From positions 1 through 20,728 of the forward strand of contig JBAPRR010000070.1 of NCBI GenBank assembly GCA_049281195.1: DNA of 20,728 nt, given 5' to 3'. This DNA comes from JBAPRR01 sp049281195 (GTDB lineage Bacteria > Actinomycetota > Acidimicrobiia > Acidimicrobiales > CAVXTF01). A program made the position numbers and the translations under genes. A model generated the notes under the pieces. That model was not told the origin of the DNA. It ran no database searches and saw only the letters and a list, made by a program, of their open reading frames with translations. Shown here piece after piece: positions 14,363 through 20,728 of the stretch (positions are counted from its first letter, which is position 1; every line of letters begins with the position of its first letter).

Positions 14363-16381
14363 GTGACTTCGAACCCGGATCTTCCGAAACTCCTGTGGTC
14401 CCCGCCGTCAGACGCTCGTAAAACGAGCGAGATGGGACGGTTTCTGAGCTCGGTCGAGCAGTCCAGGAATATCGTCCTTCCCGACTACGAGAGTGCGTGG
14501 AACTGGTCGGTCAACGACCTCGACGGCTTCTGGTCCGCGGTGTGGGAGCACTTTGCGGTGAGTCCGGGAACAGATCCGGTGCCGGCCCTCGCGTCGGCCA
14601 CCATGCCCGGTTCTGTTTGGTTTCCGAACGCTCGCCTCAACTATGCGCAGCATGCTCTCGATCACCGCGGATCTGATGTTCCGCCCGGGAGTCCGGCAAT
14701 TGCGGCCTACTCCCAGACACGGCCCCCCATCCACCTCTCGTTCCAGCAGCTCTACGAACAAGTATCCGCGGCGAGCGCGGGCCTGGTGAGTCTCGGTGTA
14801 AAACGCGGGGACCGGGTTGCCGCCTATCTCCCCAACATCCCGGAAACAGTGGTGTTGATGCTCGCCACCGCGTCTATCGGCGCCGTCTTCTCCTCGTGTG
14901 CTCCGGAGTTCGGAAGGCGCGCCGTGTTGGAGCGCTTCAGCCAGATCGAGCCGGTCGTGCTTTTCGGTATCGACGGCTACAGATACGGCGAGAAGGCCAT
15001 CGACAAGCTGGCCGACCTGGCGTCACTCAGCGCTCAGCTTCCGAGCCTCAAAACGGTGGTCGTCCTGTCGTACCTGGACGACCGGCCGGAATCCGAGCCA
15101 CTCACGACAGGGTTCGCGAGCGTCCCCACCCTTACGTGGGAGGACTTCGTGGAAAACGCACCGGTCAGTCCTCTCGAATTCGCTCAGGTTCCGTTCGACC
15201 ATCCTCTGTACGTCCTCTATTCGTCCGGGACCACCGGTTTGCCGAAGCCGATCGTCCATTGCCACGGTGGCATCCTCCTCGAACATCTCAAAGCGATCTC
15301 GCTCCAGTCGGACATCGGCAGTAGCGATCGCTTCTTCTGGTTCACGACGACCGGTTGGATGATGTGGAACTACCTGCTGTCAGGCCTGTTGGTGGGGGCA
15401 TGCCTGGTCCTGTTCGACGGGGATCCCGGGTACCCCGACAACATGACCCTGTGGAGACTGGCAGAGGCTGCCGGCGTCACCTGGTTCGGGACGAGCGCGC
15501 CGTTTTTGATGGCCTGCCGCAAGGCCGGTCTTCGTCCCGGGGACGCCTTGGATCTGTCGAAGATGAAAGTCGTCGGTTCGACCGGATCGCCGCTTGCGGC
15601 CGAAGGAGCGTTGTGGGTCTACGAATCAGTATCTGACACCGCCATGCTGTCTTCGATGAGTGGCGGCACCGATGTGTGTACATGTTTTGTGGGGGGATCC
15701 CCGCTCGTGGAGGTGCGGGCGGGGGAGATCCCGTGCCGCTGGCTCGGTTCCGCGGTGGAATCCTTCGACCCCGAAGGTCATCCGGTGGTGGGAACACAGG
15801 GAGAGCTCGTCGTCACCGCCCCCATGCCGTCGATGCCGATCGGATTCTGGGGTGACACAGACGGCAGCCGCTTCCGGTCCTCTTATTTCGAGCGGTTTTC
15901 CGGGGTGTGGTGCCACGGCGATTGGATCACGATCACCGAACGGGGAAGTTGCGTGATCACCGGACGATCGGATGCCACCCTCAACCGGGGTGGCGTTCGA
16001 ATGGGAACCGCCGAGTTCTACTCGGTGGTCGAGGGTCTCGATCAGGTGGCCGACAGCCTGGTGATTCATCTGGAGGACCACGATGGTGGGCCGGGGACAC
16101 TGATTCTGCTGGTCGTTCCGGCAGATCCCGCCTTTGAGCCCACCGAGCTGCGCGCGGTGATCGCATCGGCTCTTCGTTCCGCACTTTCCCCCCGCCACGT
16201 CCCCGACGAGGTCCACTTCGTGAAGGCCATACCGCGCACGTTGTCGGGAAAGAAGCTGGAGCTTCCCGTCAAGCGAGTTCTGTCCGGCGAGGACCCTGAC
16301 AAGGTGGCGAGCAGGGACGCCCTGGTGGATCCGACGGCAGTGGACGACATAGCCGCTCTGGCTGCGAGTCGCCGTTCGTAG
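14363..16381 (+). CDS. Acetoacetyl-CoA synthetase
   Basis: A 672-residue cytosolic adenylate-forming ligase that converts acetoacetate, ATP and CoA to acetoacetyl-CoA. WFPNARLNYAQHAL (86-99) is the acetoacetyl-CoA synthetase form of the N-terminal block, distinct from acetyl-CoA synthetase. The ATP loop YSSGTTGLPKP lies at 286-296, the CoA/adenylate region WFTTTGWMMWNYLLSG at 326-341, the hinge motif HGDW at 518-521 with GRSD at 534-537, and the catalytic C-terminal lysine in PRTLSGKK (624-631). The length matches the family (about 650-670). The GTG at 14363 has AGGA 10 bases upstream. It follows the glycosidase by 46 bases and may share its transcript, although the roles do not obviously connect. 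It would let the cell use acetoacetate from ketone bodies, poly-hydroxybutyrate or leucine and aromatic amino acid breakdown; the last fits the downstream hydroxylase. Confidence 0.93.
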   Translation: MTSNPDLPKLLWSPPSDARKTSEMGRFLSSVEQSRNIVLPDYESAWNWSVNDLDGFWSAVWEHFAVSPGTDPVPALASATMPGSVWFPNARLNYAQHALDHRGSDVPPGSPAIAAYSQTRPPIHLSFQQLYEQVSAASAGLVSLGVKRGDRVAAYLPNIPETVVLMLATASIGAVFSSCAPEFGRRAVLERFSQIEPVVLFGIDGYRYGEKAIDKLADLASLSAQLPSLKTVVVLSYLDDRPESEPLTTGFASVPTLTWEDFVENAPVSPLEFAQVPFDHPLYVLYSSGTTGLPKPIVHCHGGILLEHLKAISLQSDIGSSDRFFWFTTTGWMMWNYLLSGLLVGACLVLFDGDPGYPDNMTLWRLAEAAGVTWFGTSAPFLMACRKAGLRPGDALDLSKMKVVGSTGSPLAAEGALWVYESVSDTAMLSSMSGGTDVCTCFVGGSPLVEVRAGEIPCRWLGSAVESFDPEGHPVVGTQGELVVTAPMPSMPIGFWGDTDGSRFRSSYFERFSGVWCHGDWITITERGSCVITGRSDATLNRGGVRMGTAEFYSVVEGLDQVADSLVIHLEDHDGGPGTLILLVVPADPAFEPTELRAVIASALRSALSPRHVPDEVHFVKAIPRTLSGKKLELPVKRVLSGEDPDKVASRDALVDPTAVDDIAALAASRRS

Positions 16382-16414
16382 ATACAGCGGGGTGCGTAAC
16401 TAAAATCGCCTACG

Positions 16415-17212
16415 TCAGCTGCTGCGCTTTATGACCGCGAAGGCGATTCCAGTCGGGTCCCCGAGCACTGCAAAGCGTCCCGCCGGTATGTCCATGGGCT
16501 CCGCGTAGATCGCCGCACCGAGCGCCGTTGCCTGTTCGACACACTGATCTGTGTCATCCACCCCGAAATAGGACAGCCAGAAGGACGGAGCGTGAGGCGG
16601 AACGTCGGCTGGCAGTGCAATCATCCCGCCCACAGAGGACTCCCCGAGCTTCCACTCGGTGTAAGACATGCCCGATAGCTGGCTCGTTTCAGCGCCCCAG
16701 CCGAATACCTGGTGGTAAAAGGTCACCGCCTCATCGACGTGGCGTGTCTGCAGCTCGTTCCAGCACAGGGCGCCGGATTCGTTGGCGATCTCCACGCCAT
16801 GGCGACGACCGGGCTGCCATGCCCCGAAGTAGGCGTCACTCGGGTCGGCGAAGACAGCGAGCCTCCCCGCATTCGGAATGTCGGTCGCTTCAACCACCGT
16901 CCGTCCTCCGGACCTTGCTACGACCTCCGTCGTCTGGTGGATGTCCGCGACCGTGACGTAGGTATTCCACGAAGTCGGGAGGGGCTCGAAGCCCCACGTC
17001 CCCAGTCCGCCCACGCGCTTTCCGTTCTTGGTGAAGATCAGATATCCGGGGCGAGCGGTTCCGTACCCTGGGTCTTCGATATCCCAACCGAACAGAGGGC
17101 AGTAGAAGGCTTGCGTCGCTTCGAAGTCACCGCTCGAGAGGTCGACCCACGATGGTGTCCCCGGTGGGAACGAGTCGAACTCGGGCACTGCGAAGCCTCC
17201 AGTTGTCGCCAT
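16415..17212 (-). CDS. VOC family protein with two glyoxalase-like modules
   Basis: A 265-residue protein made of two vicinal-oxygen-chelate modules, about 18-135 and 146-262, each starting with a conserved W-D/E-L segment (PSWVDLSSGDFEATQAFY; ALCWNELQTRHVDEAVTFY) and the F-GW turn (FGWDIED; FGWGAET), and each ending in a DP-x-G/A-x-F strand. Tandem proteins of this length are common in Actinobacteria and are often annotated as glyoxalase/bleomycin-resistance-like, mostly without a known substrate. The frame is open to 17326, but the ATG at 17212 is where the family begins; neither start has a good Shine-Dalgarno. It is convergent with acetoacetyl-CoA synthetase (33 bases between stops) and lies downstream of the TetR gene on the same strand, 284 bases away. 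Detoxification or antibiotic binding are possible, not shown. Confidence 0.85.
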   Translation of the reverse strand: MATTGGFAVPEFDSFPPGTPSWVDLSSGDFEATQAFYCPLFGWDIEDPGYGTARPGYLIFTKNGKRVGGLGTWGFEPLPTSWNTYVTVADIHQTTEVVARSGGRTVVEATDIPNAGRLAVFADPSDAYFGAWQPGRRHGVEIANESGALCWNELQTRHVDEAVTFYHQVFGWGAETSQLSGMSYTEWKLGESSVGGMIALPADVPPHAPSFWLSYFGVDDTDQCVEQATALGAAIYAEPMDIPAGRFAVLGDPTGIAFAVIKRSS

Positions 17213-17345
17213 CGATTGGACTTTTTCATTCAGTCGTGGCGATTCCCCTGGCGGCAGTTCGAGGAACGCTCGGGCCGATTCGTCTGTGCCGAGAACAACT
17301 ATGCCGCATTGCAGCATTAGCTCCATGCGATAGGAGACGATTGTT

Positions 17346-17383
17346 CTGCTTCTGGCAGCCGATTAGGGCGAAGCAGTTGTTTT
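17346..17383 (+). terminator. Terminator-like hairpin with T-rich tail, no gene in front of it
   Basis: CTGCTTC (17346-17352) pairs with GAAGCAG (17370-17376), and TTGTTTT follows. The orientation suits a plus-strand transcript, yet the genes on both sides are on the minus strand. The 284-base gap 17213-17496 otherwise shows no gene; its sequence is less GC-rich than its surroundings. Confidence 0.3.
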
Positions 17384-17496
17384 CAGCCAGATGTCTTATT
17401 TGCGTTTCGGCGGGACATTCCCGGCGCTTCACGCTTCTTGTGGCCAGCTCACACGGTCGAATTGGCCAATAGCAAATCGCGCAATAGACGTAATAC

Positions 17497-18252
17497 TCAG
17501 CCGACCTCGGCCGGATCAGGAACCAGTCCCCGGTAGAGAAGCAGCAGCATCGTCCCGAACATGTCGTCGGGGACGCTTTCGGGATCCTTCATCCTCTCGA
17601 GCGCCAGTCCGTCGGCCAGGCAGGTGAGCGCGGTCGCCAATTGCTTGGGCGGCATGGGCAACTCGATCCCCAACGACTGCGCGTGATAGGCGATGAACTC
17701 GGCCACCAGATCGCGTATCGCATGGTCGAGCTTCACCAGGGATTCGCGTACGTCGTCGTCATGGACCGAGTGGACCGAGCACTCCAGCCACAACAGGTAG
17801 AGGTCCCGTTCCTCTTGAAACGCCTCCATGAACAAGGCGCCGCCCTGAGCGGCCTGCTCGGGGAGCTCCTTCGACATGTCGATTATCTCGGTGATCGCGA
17901 GGAACCTTTTGTTCATCCGCTCGTCGAGGACGGCAAGGAGGAGGTCGAGCTTCTTGTCGAAGTTGGAGTAGACGGCCCCTTTGGTGAGTCCCGCCACCTC
18001 GGCTATCTCGTCGAGGCTGGCGTCGGCGAAGCCCCTGTCGGCGAAGACCTTTTCGGCCGCGTCGAGGAGCCGTGACCTCGTCTCGAGCTTCTTCTGGGCG
18101 CGCGACTTGGTCGTCCGCTCCGTGGGGTCGGCGGCATGCGTGTCGCCGGCAGGCACGTCGCCAGCCTGCCCGTCAGCTGCCCTTTTTCTTTGAGCCGACG
18201 AAGCTTGAGATGCCGCTTCGTTCCCAGGTTCTGTCTGCGCGGAGAAGGTCAT
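17497..18252 (-). CDS. TetR/AcrR family transcriptional regulator
   Basis: A 251-residue TetR repressor. A disordered, Ala/Gln/charged extension occupies residues 1-50. The HTH domain (about 55-101) follows the family pattern closely: RSRLLDAAEKVFADRGF, then DEIAEVAGLTKGAVYSNFDKK, where GLTKGAVYSNF (88-98) is the recognition helix. The rest is an all-helical ligand and dimer domain with DLYLLWLE (150-157) and LADGLALERM (212-221) as the usual packing helices. The ATG at 18252 is preceded by GGTGGTGAC; the frame extends to 18342, but those upstream codons overlap the promoter. The membrane protein gene is divergent, and a palindromic site lies between them on the TetR promoter, so autoregulation plus control of that gene is likely. 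The ligand is unknown. Confidence 0.9.
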   Translation of the reverse strand: MTFSAQTEPGNEAASQASSAQRKRAADGQAGDVPAGDTHAADPTERTTKSRAQKKLETRSRLLDAAEKVFADRGFADASLDEIAEVAGLTKGAVYSNFDKKLDLLLAVLDERMNKRFLAITEIIDMSKELPEQAAQGGALFMEAFQEERDLYLLWLECSVHSVHDDDVRESLVKLDHAIRDLVAEFIAYHAQSLGIELPMPPKQLATALTCLADGLALERMKDPESVPDDMFGTMLLLLYRGLVPDPAEVG

Positions 18253-18310
18253 GTCACCACCATCATTCCCTGTGAATGCCTGACCCCCTGGACATACCCC
18301 AGAAGAGGTG

Positions 18311-18331
18311 ATACTTATAGTATTGGATACT
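18311..18331. promoter_or_regulatory. Alternating half-sites, candidate TetR operator
   Basis: Three 5-base half-sites alternate: ATACT (18311-18315), TAT, AGTAT (18319-18323), TGG, ATACT (18327-18331). Each adjacent pair forms a perfect 5-3-5 palindrome, so two palindromes share the middle half-site. The element lies in the TetR/membrane-protein divergent gap and covers the -10 region of the TetR promoter. Two overlapping dimer sites on opposite faces are known for some TetR proteins. Confidence 0.6.
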
Positions 18332-18342
18332 CCCAGAATCAA
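18314..18342 (-). promoter_or_regulatory. Promoter of the TetR gene
   Basis: On the minus strand TTGATT (18342-18337, 4 of 6 consensus) and TATAAG (18319-18314, 5 of 6) are separated by exactly 17 bases. The spacer and -10 overlap the half-site array, the usual arrangement for autorepression. TATAGT at 18316-18321 on the plus strand could serve as a -10 for the divergent gene, but no -35 matches it. Confidence 0.55.
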
Positions 18343-18371
18343 AAGGGACCTGGGAACATCAGGAGGATACT

Positions 18372-18377
18372 GGAGGG
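18372..18377 (+). promoter_or_regulatory. Shine-Dalgarno for the membrane protein GTG start
   Basis: GGAGGG ends 9 bases before the GTG at 18387. A second AGGAGG at 18361-18366 is too far for that start and has no in-frame start of its own at a normal distance. Confidence 0.55.
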
Positions 18378-18386
18378 ATCGAGGAC

Positions 18387-19292
18387 GTGTTCCTTCTGCC
18401 TCGCTTCAAAACGATCTTTCTGTCGCCGGATTTTTTGGCGCGCCTCCCCGAGGGTCGGTCCGCGGCCATCAGATGGCGCAAGGTGCTTCTGGTCGGCCTG
18501 TCACTCATGTGCGCCGGAGGACTCGCCTTCGGGATCGCGGTGGGCGTCGTGTGGTTCATGTCCCGAGACGGCGGTTCGCCCTACAAGCTGAACCAAGCAC
18601 TTCAGCAGTTCAAGCTCCTTCAGATGCACGACGGCAACAAATCGGGCCTGTCCGGCGATCTCCCGGTTCCCGGCGTCTACACCTATTCGACGATCGGATC
18701 TGAGTCGGCCAGCGCGCCCGGCCTTCCCAGCAGCTCGTATGGATACCCTGCTACGTCTTCGATGACCGTGTTCGCCGCGAGCTGCGGGCAGGACTGGAGG
18801 TGGCAGCCTCTCAACAGTCGTTATGAAGATCTGGTGGTGTGCCGATCATCGAGTGGAGGGTTCAACCTTCATTCCCGTTTCGACCTCGACGAGTTCTACG
18901 GAGTCAAAGACGGGAGGCTCTTCTCGTGCACGCCCGGATCTTCGTGGCTCCCTGCATCTGCGCGCCAAGGCGAGACGATCAGCGGTGACTGCGCCAACGG
19001 CGGGAACAAGAACAGCGGGGCGGTGAGCGTGAAATACACCGGAAAAGTAGCCGGAATCGTGACTCTCGACGTGGGTGGGGTCAAGGTCCCGGCCGTGCAC
19101 ATCAACTACAACGAAAAGTTCGTAGGTGACACCGTCGGCTCGGGATCGTGGTCTGTCTGGCTCGACGCCTACGACGGAATGATCCTCAAGGAGACCAGAA
19201 CCGAGACCAGCCAGTCCAAAAGCGTGGTCGGATGGGTTCCCTCGACCGAAACCCTGATCACCACGCTCTCCTCGCTGACGCCTAGGCAATAG
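18387..19292 (+). CDS. Single-pass membrane protein with extracytoplasmic domain, unknown function
   Basis: A 301-residue protein that I cannot assign to a family. A basic cytoplasmic segment (1-32) precedes one hydrophobic helix (about 33-58), and the remaining 240 residues should lie outside the cell. That region is rich in Ser, Gly and Tyr, starts with PGVYTYSTIGSE (95-106), and has four cysteines (C133, C152, C181, C202) that could form two disulfides. The second half (about 215-300) looks like repeated beta strands with polar faces. No catalytic motif is visible. The TetR gene is divergent and the shared gap holds a good operator candidate, so expression is probably induced by the TetR ligand. 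Its 3' end overlaps the AsnC gene tail-to-tail by 11 bases. A surface sensor, binding protein or cell-wall factor are possibilities only. Confidence 0.78.
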   Translation: MFLLPRFKTIFLSPDFLARLPEGRSAAIRWRKVLLVGLSLMCAGGLAFGIAVGVVWFMSRDGGSPYKLNQALQQFKLLQMHDGNKSGLSGDLPVPGVYTYSTIGSESASAPGLPSSSYGYPATSSMTVFAASCGQDWRWQPLNSRYEDLVVCRSSSGGFNLHSRFDLDEFYGVKDGRLFSCTPGSSWLPASARQGETISGDCANGGNKNSGAVSVKYTGKVAGIVTLDVGGVKVPAVHINYNEKFVGDTVGSGSWSVWLDAYDGMILKETRTETSQSKSVVGWVPSTETLITTLSSLTPRQ

Positions 19293-19755
19293 CAACCGGA
19301 CCCAAAAGCCTGCGTTCCTCGTCGAGGACGAACACCGTCTGAGTCGACTTGACTGCTTGGATCCGATGCAACCGGTGCAGGACCACGTCTCGCAGCGACG
19401 CCACGTCGCCGACGCGAACGAGCACCACAAAGTCGAATCCGCCGCTTGTGACCGCCAGGTACTCGAAACCCGGCAGGTGGACGAGCTCCTCGCGCACGTT
19501 TGCCCAGTCCCCCTGTTCCACATTGACCAGGATCATGGCGGTGATGGTGTAACCCAAAGACTCCGGATCGACCTCGGCGCGAAATCCGGTGATGACTCCC
19601 TCAGCGGTCAGCTTGTCGAACCGCGCGTATGCCGTGGCCCGTGACACCCCGGCCCGTCGGGCCAGCTCGTTGATCGGTACGCGTCCGTCTTCCAGGAGGA
19701 CCTCGAGAATGCGCCGGTCGGCGTCGTCGACACGTGGGGTAGCAGTCTTGGGCAC
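19282..19755 (-). CDS. Lrp/AsnC family transcriptional regulator
   Basis: A 157-residue feast/famine regulator. Residues about 8-60 form the winged HTH, with DDADRRILEVLLEDGR leading in and the recognition helix around GVSRATAYARFDKL (36-49). Residues about 68-145 form the RAM effector and oligomer domain, including VTSGGFDFVVLVRVGD (102-117), whose glycines shape the amino-acid pocket. It begins with GTG at 19755 behind a GGCGGAAG. Members bind amino acids and usually control neighbouring genes. The divergent gene encodes an aromatic amino acid hydroxylase, so phenylalanine or tyrosine is the likely effector (inference). An inverted repeat lies in the shared gap. Its stop overlaps the 3' end of the membrane protein gene, which arrives from the other strand. 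In mycobacteria a related regulator sits beside lat, so cross-control of the lysine module is conceivable. Confidence 0.92.
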   Translation of the reverse strand: MPKTATPRVDDADRRILEVLLEDGRVPINELARRAGVSRATAYARFDKLTAEGVITGFRAEVDPESLGYTITAMILVNVEQGDWANVREELVHLPGFEYLAVTSGGFDFVVLVRVGDVASLRDVVLHRLHRIQAVKSTQTVFVLDEERRLLGPVAIA

Positions 19756-19790
19756 ACTTCCGCCTTGTCGGGGAGAATTCGGACAGTCTG

Positions 19791-19825
19791 CCAGATATCA
19801 GCCTGTACCGAGGACAAATATCTGG
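19791..19825. promoter_or_regulatory. Inverted repeat, candidate AsnC/Lrp operator
   Basis: CCAGATAT (19791-19798) and ATATCTGG (19818-19825) are perfect 8-base inverted arms with 19 bases between them, in the 120-base gap between the AsnC gene and the hydroxylase gene. The 27-base repeat distance is about two and a half helical turns. Lrp/AsnC octamers bind several spaced AT-centred sites, which this resembles. Confidence 0.5.
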
Positions 19826-19875
19826 ATTCTCGACGCGGAAGTTGCATTTCAGTTCCCGGAGATCGACCATGAACC

Positions 19876-20728
19876 ATGGCCGTTTTTCCTACCCACGCTG
19901 CGTCCCCCGCCCCGGCCGCAGATCTGCACCTTCCGGAGGACCATCCCGGCTTCAGCGACCGGGCCTATATCGAGCGTCGAGCCGCGATCGCCGCGGCCTG
20001 CGCCTCGTACGAGCGGGGTGGCCCGATCCCCGACGTCCACTACACGAGGGATGAGGACGAGGTCTGGAGGCTCGTGTCCACCGAGCTGGCCGAGCTGCAC
20101 CGGATGTACGCGTGCCAGGCGTATCTCGACGCCGTCGACAAGTTGGTACTTCCCGAGACGCGGGTTCCGCAGCTGTCCGAGGTCGACTCACGCCTCGAAT
20201 CACTGACCGGGTTCCGCCTCCGTCCGGTATCCGGTCTTGTCCCTACGCGGCTGTTCTACGGCGCGCTGGCAGAACGCATCTTTCATTCGACGCAGTACAT
20301 CCGCCACCACTCGGTGCCCTTCTACACGCCTGAGCCGGACATCGTCCACGAGATCATCGGCCACGCCAACACGCTCGCGAGCAACGAGCTCGCGGACCTG
20401 TATGTCGCTGCCGGGAATGCATCGTTACGCGCGACGTCTGATGCGGCCCACGAATTCTTCAGCAAGGTGTTCTGGTTCACCCTCGAGTTCGGCGTACTGC
20501 ACGAAGGCGGTCAGGTCCGCGCATACGGTGCCGGTCTGCTTTCTTCTTACGGTGAGATCCAGGTGTTCCGGAATGCCGAAATTCGCCCCTGGGACATCGT
20601 TCAGATGGGAACCCTCGAGTACGACATCACCCAGTACCAGCCGGTCCTGTTCGCGGCGGAGTCGTTCACACAGATGCTGGAAGAGCTGACCGTGTTCTTC
20701 GACTCCTACGACGACGACCGGTTCAACC
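19876..20728 (+). CDS. phhA: Phenylalanine 4-monooxygenase (biopterin-dependent aromatic amino acid hydroxylase), 3' end outside window
   Basis: The first 284 residues of a non-haem iron, tetrahydropterin-dependent hydroxylase that turns phenylalanine into tyrosine. The frame is open to the window end. Iron ligands are visible: H158 and H163 in PDIVHEIIGHAN and E204 in FTLEFG. The pterin/substrate segment YGAGLLSSYGE (217-227) is also typical. No ACT regulatory domain precedes the catalytic core, as usual for bacterial forms. The ATG at 19876 is the first possible start, because a stop lies in frame at 19870; a GGAG stands 14 bases upstream, which is rather far. An ATG at 19869 has better spacing but is in another frame. 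The AsnC regulator is divergent. Tyrosine or tryptophan hydroxylase activity cannot be excluded, but phenylalanine is the common bacterial substrate and would feed homogentisate or acetoacetate-yielding catabolism. Confidence 0.92.
   Translation, partial: MAVFPTHAASPAPAADLHLPEDHPGFSDRAYIERRAAIAAACASYERGGPIPDVHYTRDEDEVWRLVSTELAELHRMYACQAYLDAVDKLVLPETRVPQLSEVDSRLESLTGFRLRPVSGLVPTRLFYGALAERIFHSTQYIRHHSVPFYTPEPDIVHEIIGHANTLASNELADLYVAAGNASLRATSDAAHEFFSKVFWFTLEFGVLHEGGQVRAYGAGLLSSYGEIQVFRNAEIRPWDIVQMGTLEYDITQYQPVLFAAESFTQMLEELTVFFDSYDDDRFN

Noticed and set aside
17213..17326. Upstream extension of the VOC frame by 38 codons
   Set aside because: Not like the family, and the ATG at 17326 has no ribosome site; retained only as a possibility.
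1..20728. CRISPR arrays, tRNA or rRNA genes, insertion sequences, prophage or toxin-antitoxin genes
   Set aside because: I looked for repeats, cloverleaf-like segments, transposase or integrase motifs and small paired genes in the gaps and saw none I could support.

Overview
The window is GC-rich, densely coded DNA with frequent GTG and probably TTG starts. Two genes look leaderless and the enzyme families are typical of Actinobacteria. A secreted acid-type S53 peptidase, lysine epsilon-aminotransferase, an AsnC-type regulator and a bacterial aromatic amino acid hydroxylase together suggest an actinobacterium, perhaps of the Acidimicrobiia. That placement is inference; no rRNA or other phylogenetic marker is present. 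I see no tRNA, rRNA, CRISPR array, insertion sequence or phage gene. The content looks chromosomal and metabolic.

Layout. (1) 62-1990 (+): a two-gene unit of an FAD monooxygenase and a dienelactone hydrolase-like enzyme. (2) 2244-4100 (+): a secreted S53 (sedolisin/kumamolisin) pro-peptidase whose leader carries two small inverted repeats. (3) 4265-4855 (+): a nitroreductase just after a very strong hairpin. (4) 4869-10485: a divergent lysine module. On the minus strand an RpiR/SIS regulator overlaps an ALDH7-type piperideine-6-carboxylate dehydrogenase by ATGA. On the plus strand lysine 6-aminotransferase is followed by a thiamine-diphosphate enzyme. A perfect 8-2-8 palindrome lies between the two arms. 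(5) 10502-12041 (-): a zinc-ribbon membrane protein and a NUDIX hydrolase. (6) 12076-16381 (+): a family 3 glycoside hydrolase and acetoacetyl-CoA synthetase. (7) 16415-18252 (-): a double-VOC protein and a TetR regulator. (8) 18387-19292 (+): a single-pass membrane protein of unknown function, divergent from the TetR gene and separated from it by alternating palindromic half-sites on a good promoter. (9) 19282-20728: an AsnC/Lrp regulator (-) divergent from a phenylalanine 4-monooxygenase (+) that runs off the window end.

How the genes work together. The best-supported pathway is lysine to 2-aminoadipate: the aminotransferase makes 2-aminoadipate 6-semialdehyde/piperideine-6-carboxylate and the dehydrogenase oxidises it. 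The adjacent TPP enzyme could act on a later 2-oxo acid such as 2-oxoadipate, but this is inferred from position only. The AsnC/hydroxylase pair looks like amino-acid-responsive phenylalanine catabolism. With acetoacetyl-CoA synthetase, the peptidase and the glycosidase, the region reads as scavenging of protein, amino acids, sugars and ketone acids. The strongest candidates for something undescribed are the RpiR-controlled lysine module with its TPP enzyme, the TetR/membrane-protein pair, and the regulatory palindromes.
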